In this document: piece after piece, positions 26,401 through 33,950 of the stretch | How the letters are laid out: each line of letters opens with the position of its first letter | How positions within the stretch are numbered: the first letter of the stretch is position 1 | Source of the DNA: Anaerorhabdus sp964386325 | GTDB taxonomy: Bacteria > Bacillota_I > Bacilli_A > Erysipelotrichales > Erysipelotrichaceae | Assembly: GCA_964386325.1 (NCBI GenBank) | Contig: CAYLQY010000015.1 | Location: 1 to 64,000 of the forward strand | Direction: 5' to 3' | Length of the DNA stretch: 64,000 nt | Translations under genes and position numbers: made by a program | The notes under the pieces: generated by a model | The model's database searches: none | Told to the model about the DNA's origin: nothing | What the model saw: only the letters and a program-made list of their open reading frames with translations

Positions 26401-27205
26401 AGTTAACTTCGATACTTTGAGTATCCGGTTTAAATTTATAAACTAATGATCCATATGTTTGTTTTGCTATAGCCAAATCCATTTGTGGAAGTATCATCTC
26501 TTCTATCGCTTGATAAAGAGTACTAGTATAATCTATGTTTGCCAATAATTTAGAATCAACATTAAGTGTATTGTATTTACCTTCCACTACAGGAATACTA
26601 CTAAAACGCATACCTATCGGTACGTTAATTGTAAGCATTTTATTTTCACTCAAAGTATCTGGAAACTCTACTTTTACTTTAACTTCAACCGCTGGTGATG
26701 TTGCTAATGTAGCTGCTGTTAATCCAGTAGTTGAGTTATACCCAATAACCTCAATCGTTACGTTTCCCGTGGATAATAAATCAGGCGCAACTGTATCTTC
26801 TAAATTTTCAGGTGTACTTGTCGGTTCTTCTGTCGGCTCTGGTATCGGACTTGGCGTAGTCGTAATAATACCATCTACCGTTACCGTTTCTTTTTGAACC
26901 AATGTTTCTTCATTTTTAATATATACGATTTCAAACTCTATATCACCATTCTCAAAAGTTTGAACTTTTGCAGACTTTGTTCCATCAGAATCCGTCATAA
27001 TATTTTCATTTCGATAGTTAATTGCTTGGACATCAATCTCGGTGTTTGGCAAAACAGTAAGCTCAATATTCGCCGCCTGTTTATCTTCTGAATAGGTTAT
27101 GTTGGAATTCACTAGGATATCTTGTTCTTGAGCATCGATTGGAAAATCGAAAATTGCTAAAGTTAAAATGATCGATAATAGAGATTTCAAAAGACGATGA
27201 ATCAT
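20480..27205 (-). CDS. giant membrane-anchored surface protein with Ig-like domains
   Basis: This 2241-residue protein is secreted and probably held by a C-terminal membrane helix. I chose the ATG at 27205 because AGGGGTGAG lies just before it, not the ATG eight codons upstream. The signal peptide ends near residue 26 (DFPIDAQEQD). A Pro/Thr-rich linker follows near residue 130. The middle resembles DUF11/cell-surface Ig-like domains, with an SdrD B-like segment near residue 1050 (DLDANGTFDGLDVAMPNQSI, the Ca-binding type) and bacterial Ig-like domains after 1250. A second Pro-rich linker (PTPTPSPSPLPTVPP) precedes one hydrophobic helix and the tail KKDDEK. There is no LPXTG. Its role is probably adhesion or wall structure; the ligand is unknown. 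Confidence 0.75.
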   Translation of the reverse strand: MIHRLLKSLLSIILTLAIFDFPIDAQEQDILVNSNITYSEDKQAANIELTVLPNTEIDVQAINYRNENIMTDSDGTKSAKVQTFENGDIEFEIVYIKNEETLVQKETVTVDGIITTTPSPIPEPTEEPTSTPENLEDTVAPDLLSTGNVTIEVIGYNSTTGLTAATLATSPAVEVKVKVEFPDTLSENKMLTINVPIGMRFSSIPVVEGKYNTLNVDSKLLANIDYTSTLYQAIEEMILPQMDLAIAKQTYGSLVYKFKPDTQSIEVNFKIQGDYTLFYGSTEIVDAIQAKVTAGVDNEIVAGSTYAIKLVEISGYPFGYRVYGGTGTVQAIPSTPTETTYGRTNPYFPVDYANLRSPFKPKDPVVSLYYPEGMIFDAILRNGNLYTGNARIEDVPEEHKVNVYFDGYVTIPDPLSVQYIVPEGMEFKKYSNQYHSYITYDTYDGKQLRSANDPRNNIYSVTIINPDTIANKAVISAGATMKTFDSTITDGNYYAGAFSVSNTSGHPLQNQTVEYVIDPNWQVTQVKVPFDAVGDANINSVSYQTNLHPYWRTYNRQNVNDFPTINYVSTTSKLIRGSTLGLVEGEYIIGLKCNIGTLRQDYGIGLLFSKAGITTYGHLKNGIPKATVTIKMYDENNMTNTLVIATSEILALGSNQQSTVGLASDTSISGSAGVVSNILAGKSYHFETTLAIQEYQYLSTTFMRSPIIYLRVPEGIQINLPSLQLFDESGNEVSWTEHQVKDNSGKTVYVINTQNDFVIGNYFYTNAMIKTLKVDFDFSVLINANANAEINFNQFFYWTGTDQYNSVGGYTGMRQDIYDVNGNGDTKEYLQTLNQGANSNVIYPVTSNNSVLVESFIAVEGMEPNGAYDPSNPNTIAYFTPETKANYSLLLTNNTNEAAEEFVAYFPIPKTGINFGANFQSEAFQWDMKLAQAITSGFETANNFTIEYSVDARDENYATATYTTNVTDLTKVTMVRVTAVKPISSQTTATFNVHLQIDETLQSAQAEGKIGKMNEYNPYYYVKSSTFQGSLKGTPIGTQLVIGEIKGKTFLDLDANGTFDGLDVAMPNQSISLWKYNEASSGYEEVVDASNNQIIIQSDANGIYEFSDVHGVTTGIYAIKFELENGYRFTPSLGGSNENLSQVGYVGSNEGWIKGIDPTIPTSQSLNSGYVKYNINDITLIQPNTSSVKLNKLYSATAQFSYLSMSRLLSKTDAYNWELVNPLDNNYVTLLSSKTNTLNVFGKKITQTPIDIELTIRDIYGDTRTFDPITITVLGNNAPVLELNENEVNVSVGDSLDISAAAMLKPITDDYDTLSYSDVRVTSNLDLNKVGYYKVTYAITDSDGNTTSVDLIVKVHGLPYFVDKNGTPVNLTNLPLRKRSNEEALYFSGLHPVYEKVINETTTNRMESIPLGNVANQGVAIVTGIKDSFNITFKPSEDILKVGVYEISYYLENPYGGVTELKRELRVRGNILVRDGTLDYSSTSAVKNYSSLKEFLDANTIRGFYATVEILGQNNIPEIKDLVPDDITYVGDVPFNEIDFTELPSGQTSNTIVIPCEVTDIQSGYSTKTKAINIFVHVFDNSANAPVITINYPITYRLTTDPILMLDGNTEVVPSGGSDFKASDIYKKIMEYASVEPQVSLDIEKIFIETTDTVIDLSNANAESQVIDALKHRGIIEVTYLAEDVNKNVSREIKMFEVATPIEFVNDEQGQQAFVQVVQLRQVDGGLYNPSAYAKYTESNGDEVIYPVYADEISLDNPDVQYVLFSTPQTYEYLPDSNELRANASVQQTLRVQGIVWISDDGIYDYFVDQKIDLNQVTAGFEYVDNTNNLVDKSLGIIYDYPSSTLEVKDYSIVEIQFTAKDNISGAPDNETTYLKKYNFITKPEINTSAEITVKENETEANMEKLMDISATVTLGDGTSADASYIVDFTDVDPLAGGEAVIRATYTLKSGESRTTEQKVNVIVIPKPSITVDSYTLFVGENLDLIGNSKLQIKTNDGVQANLANAKFIQTIPVDGSVVTERGVYDVTVSYEDTVGNNSTAIFQVRVNELPVIGYTAVEQVGLKTSLANLLQMLDAKVSYVNYAGQRIELDKNDIQVNAMDYNPNREGRYTIEFSYEFVPLNKIITASTVVQVIDQNPPTPTPSPSPLPTVPPNNGIPTPPIIQRPVNGGLGDGSNQNRPIQPTTIPGITEDIIVDGFVVKIYRKQNFPKKVKDENYWWIIIVVVIAGIVIIMLIKKDDEK

Positions 27206-27245
27206 AAACTCACCCCTATCTCTATACATCCATCATAACAAAAAT

Positions 27246-27277
27246 TAGCCAAAAGTGTTTTTTAACACTCTTGGCTA
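27246..27277 (-). terminator. terminator between the HD-GYP gene and the giant surface protein gene
   Basis: TAGCCAA-AGTGTT pairs with AACACT-TTGGCTA across one mismatch, and on the minus strand it is followed by ATTTTTG. It contains the stop codon of the HD-GYP gene, so most transcripts should end before the surface gene. Confidence 0.8.
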
Positions 27278-28534
27278 TATTTCAATGCTTCCATATTTTT
27301 CAAGTAATAGTTTATACTCGTTGACAATACTCTGATACGCTTGTATTACTTCTTTACTTGATTGAGCAACTTCTTCCATAATCACATCAAAATTTCGGAT
27401 AACGATATTTACAGTACTCGACAATAATTCCCCATCATTTTTCATTTTTTCTAAGATAGTTATTGTTTTATTTTTATCAAATGCATCTTTGTAACTTCTT
27501 TGTCTAACTAATGCACTTACAATGTCCGCAACTGAACAAATGCATTCCGATAATGTTAAATCCGCTAAAGTTAACCCTAATGGATAACCACTTCCATTAA
27601 TCTTCTCATGATGCCTAGATGCTATTCTAGCAATGTCGTTATTAATAACACCCTCTAGAATATCTTGAGTCACAGAAACATGCTTCTTCATAACTTCCAT
27701 CTCATCATAAGTAAGTTTCCCAGGTTTTTCTAATATTTCCACAGGACAAGCAATTTTCCCAACATCATGCAAAAGTGCTCCAAAGTATAAATTTGATAAT
27801 TCTTGTTCATCCAAATCCATTCTTTCACCAATGGAGGTGCTTACATTAACAGTTGTAACTGTATGCAAAACCATGAACTCACTTCTAAAGTCGATCGTAT
27901 AAGCAATCACCGATAAATAACTTTCAATTTCATCAAACTCATAACTCAAATCTTCTGTCATCTTCTTCATCTTTGGAATATAACCTTGATTTTCAATTTC
28001 TTCTAGAATTTCTTTATGATTTGGCATTTCTAAAAACTTATCTACCCAATACGGTGATAAAAGAGTTCCTCTATTTTCGATAATCCATTCTTCACAAAAT
28101 TTCGCATTGCTATAATTTGTAATTACATCAATTCTATCCGCTAATCGAATTAACCCTGAGACATCATTATCTTCTAAGCCTAATTCTTGATAACGACTAT
28201 AAGATGCATGATGAAACAAAAGAGGTCTTGCTTTCTCTTTCATCGCAGATAAATTTTTAAGAAATAGATATCCATAAATTGAATGTTGCCAAACATGATT
28301 ATTTTCAAACGCCATCATGTCATCAATCTCTTCTGTTTTATATGCACCAATGTCATGTAAGATTCCTAATAAAGCTAACTCATTTATTTCATCTTTAGTA
28401 AAACCACCTACTGCATTTAAAATGGTGTAAATAATGTATCCAACTTTTTCGCCATGATCCACTAATCGTGCATCCACTTTATTCAGCGTTCGTCTTAAAA
28501 TTTCTAAAAATTGTAAACTCGTCATTCGTCTCAT
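27275..28534 (-). CDS. double HD-domain protein, HD-GYP type (possible c-di-GMP phosphodiesterase)
   Basis: I use the ATG at 28534, which has AAGGGG upstream, giving 419 residues. Two HD domains are visible. The first has HD at residues 60-61 and later His pairs but no GYP. The second is complete: HD at 256-257 (LLHDVGKIACP) and HHEKINGSGYP at 308-318. Families with HD-GYP hydrolyse cyclic di-GMP to pGpG or GMP. No sensor domain or membrane segment is present, so it should be cytosolic. It lies between two giant surface protein genes on the same strand, and a probable c-di-GMP riboswitch occurs 25 kb away. The substrate is inferred from the family. Confidence 0.85.
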   Translation of the reverse strand: MRRMTSLQFLEILRRTLNKVDARLVDHGEKVGYIIYTILNAVGGFTKDEINELALLGILHDIGAYKTEEIDDMMAFENNHVWQHSIYGYLFLKNLSAMKEKARPLLFHHASYSRYQELGLEDNDVSGLIRLADRIDVITNYSNAKFCEEWIIENRGTLLSPYWVDKFLEMPNHKEILEEIENQGYIPKMKKMTEDLSYEFDEIESYLSVIAYTIDFRSEFMVLHTVTTVNVSTSIGERMDLDEQELSNLYFGALLHDVGKIACPVEILEKPGKLTYDEMEVMKKHVSVTQDILEGVINNDIARIASRHHEKINGSGYPLGLTLADLTLSECICSVADIVSALVRQRSYKDAFDKNKTITILEKMKNDGELLSSTVNIVIRNFDVIMEEVAQSSKEVIQAYQSIVNEYKLLLEKYGSIEI

Positions 28535-28629
28535 TTTATTCCCCTTATGCGAATCATTAAAAATCATTTGGTTTCGGAAATAAACTAGGATTTACTTATT
28601 CTATTATAGATTCTTACTCTTTCAATCGC

Positions 28630-28660
28630 AAGAAAGAAAACCTGTAATTTTATACAGGTT
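28630..28660 (-). terminator. terminator of the VWA surface protein gene
   Basis: AACCTGTA pairs with TACAGGTT around a 6-nt loop; on the minus strand TTTTCTTTCTT follows. It lies directly downstream of the gene. Confidence 0.82.
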
Positions 28661-28666
28661 CTCTAT

Positions 28667-31600
28667 CTATGCTTGTATTTGTTCCTCAACTTCTTCATCT
28701 TCAACTTCATGCCATCTTCTACCTAAGTAGAAGCATAGAATATTTCCTAATGCGAATACAATCATCAGTACTGTATACTTATCAACCAATTTCATTGGTA
28801 AAGTAATATTTTCTGTTAGAAGGAATATAACGATTGAAATTACCGCAACAATCACACCAATTACCTTGTATATACGTTTACGTTCAAATTCATCTTTCAC
28901 TTCTTGATTTTCTTCGTTTTCTTCTTCTTTTTCATGTTTCGCAAATAGAAGAACTATTGTCAACAACATTCCAATTAAAGACGCTATTAAATTAATTAAC
29001 GCCCAACTTCTTCCTGCTACTTCTGGAGTTGTTTCATCAGTAATTGTTTCTGGAGTAGCAGTTGGTTTTGCTGTTGGAGCCACTTCAGGAGTGTTGTCAT
29101 CTGGAACAACTTCAGGCTGAGGATTTCTTGGATTTGGGTTTGGTACTACTGGAACAAATACTTCCGGTGTTGGTTCTGGTGTTGGATCAACAGGTGGAGT
29201 TACTGGATTTGGATTCTTCGAATAATATATCTTAATAATCGTTTTGTCATTAACACTATCATTCGCTTTTATTGATGGTGATATGCCACTATAACTGAAT
29301 CCACTAAAAGATTTTTGCGCAATTGAGTTCGCCGTCACTACTAGTGTATCCGGTGCATTAATCCATACTGTTTCTATAAAATCTGTTGTAGTCGTCGCCA
29401 CTGAATTTCCTTCAAGCCAATGTTCTACAGTGTACTTAATTTCTTTTGTTTGTGTATCATCTTTTACATAGTTAATTGTAATTACTGTTCCTTCTATTAC
29501 AACTGTAGGCACTGCATCTAATGACGCTTGATCTACTTTATAACCAGTATATGTTTTCACCTTGATTATATTCGGTGTTCCTTCTGTTGCATTTACCCAT
29601 ACTGTTATTGTTTCGCTATCTATATCTTGAACTGTACCATCAATTTTGTGTTCTACTGAGTAGTGGATGTCTTTTGTTTGTGTATCGTCTTTTACATAAG
29701 TTACTTCAATCTCTGTTTTATCAGCTACAACATCTCCTGCAGTAATAGTTTTACCCGCAGTATCTTTGATTGTATCTAATTTGTAACCTACTGGTGCTTT
29801 TGTTGCGATTGAATCTGCTGTTACTTCTAGTTCATCTGCATCATTAATCCACACTGTCTTATTTACCACTACTTCTACTGGTAAACCATTTGGAAGTGTA
29901 TGTTTTACTTTATAACTTACTTCTTTTGTTTGTGTTTCATCTTTTACATAGTTAATCGTGATAACTGTTCCTTCTGTTACAACTGTAGGCACTGCATCTA
30001 ATGATGCTTGATCTACTTTATAACCAGTATATGTTTTCACCTTGATTGAATTTGGTGTTCCTTGTGTTGCGTTTGTCCATACTGTGATTGTTTCATTGTC
30101 TGTGTCTCTTACAATTCCATTAATCTTGTGTTCAACTTTATAATTGATACTCTTTGTTTGCGTATCATCTTTTACATAAGTTACTTCAATCTCTGTTTTA
30201 TCAGCTACAACATCTCCTGCAGTAATAGTTTTACCCGCAGTATCTTTGATTGTATCTAATTTGTAACCTACTGGTGCTTTTGTTGCGATTGAATCTGCTG
30301 TTACTTCTAGTTCATCTGCATCATTAATCCACACTGTCTTATTTACCACTACTTCTACTGGTAAACCATTTGGAAGTGTATGTTTTACTTTATAACTTAC
30401 TTCTTTTGTTTGTGTTTCATCTTTTACATAATTGATTGTGATAATTGAATTATTAGATACTTTACTTCCAGGAATAATATCATTTCCTGCTCCATCTTTT
30501 ATCGTTCCAATTTTATATCCTGCATAATTGCCATTAGTTTTAGGTTGTAGTGATTCAGAAGTTACAACTATTGTTTTATCTGTTTCTCCACGCCAAATCG
30601 TTCCTTCTACCTTCTCACTAGTTGTAGTTCCATTGACTATATGATTTACTGTGTACTCAGTATTATCAATAATACGTGTATAGTACAGTGTCATATAATT
30701 ATTTTGTGTATCTCCGTTATTCATCTCTGGTTTAGAACTTGGGTGATTCTCTACAAATGTATAATTTGTTAAATATGCGTCATTTACATAATCTTTTGCA
30801 TATAAAATTTCATCTAAATTTGTTGGTATTTCATACTTTGTAGATGGGAATTGCTCTTCGAATGTTCCATCTGCATTTTCTAGATAATGCTTTGTATAAA
30901 ATATAAACGGTGGTACATTATACTCTTTATAACCATAATAAGCATTTTGATCTTTATTTATATTATTGATTATTAATCTACTACCTATTGGTGTACTATA
31001 CTCTGCATCATTGACAAGCACATATTTAGTACCGTTCAATTCAAAAGATGATGGTGGATTTAAAAGATATGTTCCAAAATCTAAAACACTATTACCATCT
31101 TTTTCATACATCTCTGTCTTCAATACAACGCGTTTTGAAAAATCAGTCAGTTCCGCTCCTGATTGTGAAATTAATTTTCCATTAGCATCAACAAGATAAT
31201 AATTCATTTTAATTGAACCTTTATCTCCTATTGTTAATGCTGCATTGGGAATATCTTTATTTTGAGGTGCATTGTTATAATCAATATAGTCTATATCCGC
31301 ACTCTTATTTGTTTCAACTAGACCCACTGCATCTGAATTACTAACTCGAACATAAATTGTTAGTTTTTTCTCAGTTTCTGTAATATCTCCTAAACTCCAA
31401 GTTACTTCATTCCCTTTAACTTCTGCTGTTCCATGAGTTGCTTCAAAACTTATAGAACTACCTGGTTTATTAGCAATCGAAAAGATTTCGTCATTGATTA
31501 CATCTGTGATAACACCTTGTGTACCTGCAATCTTCATTTCACCAGCCAATGCTTCATAGATTGGTTGTAGTTGTGCTAGTTCTTTGATATCTTTCGCATA

Positions 31601-32833
31601 TTGTGAAGCTGGCTCAGAAGCAAGTGGTTGAATATATTTATCAAATGGAATGTATGTTTCATTTCCTGATTCTTTAATTGGATCCAATTGTAATCCTAAT
31701 GAATAAACTTTAATTCCATCAGCTTTCAATTCATCTGCGTAAGACTTAGCTGTGTCATAATTTCCTTTATTAGGAACTCCATCACTTAAGAAAATGATGA
31801 ATCTTGGTCTACTATTATCAATATTATTGAACATGTTTGTGGCATATCTAAATGCATCTTCATAATTTGTTGCATTCCCATTTGGTTTTAAATACTTCCA
31901 AACTTCTTGTTGATAAAACTCGACAGAGTTGTATCTTTCATTATTTCCAACGATTATCTCATCGTTAACGCCTAAGAACTTCTCTTTGCTTTCTGGATAT
32001 GCACTATCACTAAAAGAAATCATTCCTATTTTATTAGTTGAAGGTTTACCATCAACATCTTCATATAATTTACTAACAAATGCTTGCACAGATTCTTTAA
32101 GAGGCGTCCAACGATCTACTCCGTTAACCATACTTTGCGAATTATCGACAATTAGCAATACATCAGATCCGGTAATAACTGGATTCCCTTTTACTGTAAA
32201 ATCGATTGCTGCATAACCATTTTGTTCATCAACCCAACGCGCTTCCTTGGTCACAAAGACAGCTCCTGGCTCGTCATTACTAGTTCTTGTCGCTATTCTA
32301 GCTTTAGAAGGTTGTGCTGATGAATTTATAGTTATTTCTGGACGTTCTATACTCGATTGATAATCATAATTGTAGTAAACTACATTATTAGTATCTGCAA
32401 GTACAAGTATCTCAGCACTAACTGTTGCTAATGTATAGCCATCCATTGCAAGAGCATAATTACGTGCATTGATTTCTTGACCAACAATTAAATCTTCTAT
32501 AATAATTTCTCTATTTACTTGCTCATCATTTTCAATATATGAATGTATTGTTAAAAGAGTAGTATTAATTTCTTTTACTTCTTCAATTTTTTCTACTTCT
32601 GGTACAGTAGGTGTTACTTCTGGTGTTGCGTCAATTACTGGTGTTGTCTCTGGTGTAGCTGAAGGTAATACAACTTCTTCAGGAAGTTGTGTTTCAGACA
32701 CTTCATTTTCTTCAGTTTGAACAATCACCGGTTCTGCACTACTATCTATCGCAAATGCATTCCAACTCTCTGTTGGAACCATCGCAAAAACTAACGTTAG
32801 CACTACAAATAATTTTAGTAGTTTTTTAATCAT
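28667..32833 (-). CDS. VWA-domain surface protein with tandem 80-residue repeats
   Basis: A secreted protein of 1388 residues; the ATG at 32833 is preferred because GGGGAGAG lies six bases upstream. The signal peptide ends near residue 29 (NAFAID). A Pro/Thr/Glu linker is followed by a von Willebrand factor A domain near residue 225 with the metal site DNSQS (LLIVDNSQSM). Then come MucBP-like repeats with the pattern YxVKH-L..., VWINDADELEVTADS, AGDVVADKTEIEVTYVKD. Two are almost identical in DNA. A Pro-rich linker leads to three hydrophobic helices in the last 110 residues and an acidic tail (EVEDEEVEEQIQA). There is no LPXTG. It is probably an adhesin that projects from the membrane. Confidence 0.82.
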   Translation of the reverse strand: MIKKLLKLFVVLTLVFAMVPTESWNAFAIDSSAEPVIVQTEENEVSETQLPEEVVLPSATPETTPVIDATPEVTPTVPEVEKIEEVKEINTTLLTIHSYIENDEQVNREIIIEDLIVGQEINARNYALAMDGYTLATVSAEILVLADTNNVVYYNYDYQSSIERPEITINSSAQPSKARIATRTSNDEPGAVFVTKEARWVDEQNGYAAIDFTVKGNPVITGSDVLLIVDNSQSMVNGVDRWTPLKESVQAFVSKLYEDVDGKPSTNKIGMISFSDSAYPESKEKFLGVNDEIIVGNNERYNSVEFYQQEVWKYLKPNGNATNYEDAFRYATNMFNNIDNSRPRFIIFLSDGVPNKGNYDTAKSYADELKADGIKVYSLGLQLDPIKESGNETYIPFDKYIQPLASEPASQYAKDIKELAQLQPIYEALAGEMKIAGTQGVITDVINDEIFSIANKPGSSISFEATHGTAEVKGNEVTWSLGDITETEKKLTIYVRVSNSDAVGLVETNKSADIDYIDYNNAPQNKDIPNAALTIGDKGSIKMNYYLVDANGKLISQSGAELTDFSKRVVLKTEMYEKDGNSVLDFGTYLLNPPSSFELNGTKYVLVNDAEYSTPIGSRLIINNINKDQNAYYGYKEYNVPPFIFYTKHYLENADGTFEEQFPSTKYEIPTNLDEILYAKDYVNDAYLTNYTFVENHPSSKPEMNNGDTQNNYMTLYYTRIIDNTEYTVNHIVNGTTTSEKVEGTIWRGETDKTIVVTSESLQPKTNGNYAGYKIGTIKDGAGNDIIPGSKVSNNSIITINYVKDETQTKEVSYKVKHTLPNGLPVEVVVNKTVWINDADELEVTADSIATKAPVGYKLDTIKDTAGKTITAGDVVADKTEIEVTYVKDDTQTKSINYKVEHKINGIVRDTDNETITVWTNATQGTPNSIKVKTYTGYKVDQASLDAVPTVVTEGTVITINYVKDETQTKEVSYKVKHTLPNGLPVEVVVNKTVWINDADELEVTADSIATKAPVGYKLDTIKDTAGKTITAGDVVADKTEIEVTYVKDDTQTKDIHYSVEHKIDGTVQDIDSETITVWVNATEGTPNIIKVKTYTGYKVDQASLDAVPTVVIEGTVITINYVKDDTQTKEIKYTVEHWLEGNSVATTTTDFIETVWINAPDTLVVTANSIAQKSFSGFSYSGISPSIKANDSVNDKTIIKIYYSKNPNPVTPPVDPTPEPTPEVFVPVVPNPNPRNPQPEVVPDDNTPEVAPTAKPTATPETITDETTPEVAGRSWALINLIASLIGMLLTIVLLFAKHEKEEENEENQEVKDEFERKRIYKVIGVIVAVISIVIFLLTENITLPMKLVDKYTVLMIVFALGNILCFYLGRRWHEVEDEEVEEQIQA
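29688..29950 (-). repeat. perfect 263-bp repeat, copy 1
   Basis: This segment inside the VWA protein gene is identical to 30168-30430, 480 bp away. The flanking stretch (29451-29580 versus 29931-30060) is also a near-perfect copy, so the unit is about 480 bp (160 residues, two modules). It marks a recent tandem duplication and a likely site of length variation. Confidence 0.92.
30168..30430 (-). repeat. perfect 263-bp repeat, copy 2
   Basis: Identical to 29688-29950 over the whole length, including third codon positions. Divergence resumes one base beyond each end. Confidence 0.92.
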
Positions 32834-32897
32834 ATACATCTCTCCCCATTTTGCCTGTCTTTATCATAGAATATAGGAGTTATAATGCGGTTATAAA

Positions 32898-32950
32898 TTA
32901 AAAAAAGCTATGATTTCACAAAGTTTTTTGTCATCATTAGCCTTTTTTCT
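32898..32950 (-). terminator. likely terminator of the sugar operon
   Basis: On the minus strand GGCTAATGAT and ATCATAGC form a stem with a long loop, followed by a run of seven T. It lies just after the last gene of the six-gene operon. Confidence 0.65.
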
Positions 32951-32952
32951 TG

Positions 32953-33942
32953 TTATTCTGTCTTTAATGCAGCGTCGAAACTTACTTCAGAAGGTTGAAA
33001 ATCCCATTTTTTAATGTATTCGCACGCTTCCTTAGCACCCGCCATACGTTCCATACCACTGTCTTCCCATTCCACTGCAACAGGTCCGTGATATCCAATT
33101 TGATTCAATTCACGTGTAATATTATCAAAATTTACATCCCCATGTCCTAGTGACACAAAGTTCCATCCTCTTCTGGTATCACCAAATTCGATATGAGAGC
33201 CTAGTATACCCGCACGACCATCTAATCTTACTTTAACATCTTTGGCATGAACATTATAAATTCTATCACCAAAATCACGGATGAATAATGCTGGATCCAT
33301 TCCTTGCCATTGTAAGTGACTAGGATCAAAATTAATTCCTAAAGTTTCACGATAATTGAGTGTTTCCAATAATTTTTTTGTTGTGTAATAATCAAACGCA
33401 ATCTCTGTAGGATGAACTTCAAGTGCTAATTTAACACCACATTCATCATATACATCAAAGATAGGTGTCCACAATTCTTTTATTTTATTAAATCCATCAT
33501 CAACCATTTGTTGCGTTGTTTGAGGAAATGAATACCAAAACGCCCAAATTGGTGATCCTAAAAAGCATGTGACTACTTTTACATTTAATATTTTTGCTGC
33601 TCTTGCAATATCTTTCATTCTTTGAATTGCCCATTCACGAATCTTTTCTGGTTGATCTGCCAATTCATTTGGGGCAAAATTATTTAATCGCGGATCAAAG
33701 TTATCACCTACACATTGTCCAACTAAATGCGCTCCTAATGCGCTGATTTTTAAATTGTATTTTGATAATGTTGCTTCAAGTTCTTTTACATAGTCTGGTT
33801 CAGTTAAAACTCGTGGCACATCGACATGTGCTTGTACTGCAAGTTCTAATCCTTCATAACCAAAACTGCTCATTGCTTTACATACTTCATCTAAAGACAA
33901 GTCACCATATTGCCCACTGCAAATTGATATCATTCTTTTCAT
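32953..33942 (-). CDS. sugar phosphate isomerase/epimerase (TIM barrel)
   Basis: A 329-residue xylose-isomerase-like TIM barrel, a family including inositol-pathway IolE/IolI and other sugar epimerases. Visible metal ligands lie in LALEVHPTEIAFDYY (Glu), GINFDPSHLQWQGMDP (Asp-His) and VAVEWEDSGM (Glu). It has no signal peptide. AGGTGAAG precedes the ATG. It is the last gene of the operon, 8 bp after the dehydrogenase. An epimerase paired with a dehydrogenase suggests that the imported sugar or polyol is oxidised and then isomerised; the substrate cannot be named. Confidence 0.88.
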   Translation of the reverse strand: MKRMISICSGQYGDLSLDEVCKAMSSFGYEGLELAVQAHVDVPRVLTEPDYVKELEATLSKYNLKISALGAHLVGQCVGDNFDPRLNNFAPNELADQPEKIREWAIQRMKDIARAAKILNVKVVTCFLGSPIWAFWYSFPQTTQQMVDDGFNKIKELWTPIFDVYDECGVKLALEVHPTEIAFDYYTTKKLLETLNYRETLGINFDPSHLQWQGMDPALFIRDFGDRIYNVHAKDVKVRLDGRAGILGSHIEFGDTRRGWNFVSLGHGDVNFDNITRELNQIGYHGPVAVEWEDSGMERMAGAKEACEYIKKWDFQPSEVSFDAALKTE

Positions 33943-33950
33943 ATCTTCAC

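Noticed and set aside
29688..30430. Long direct repeats that could suggest a CRISPR or mobile element
   Set aside because: They are in-frame protein repeats inside one open frame, with no spacers or terminal inverted repeats.
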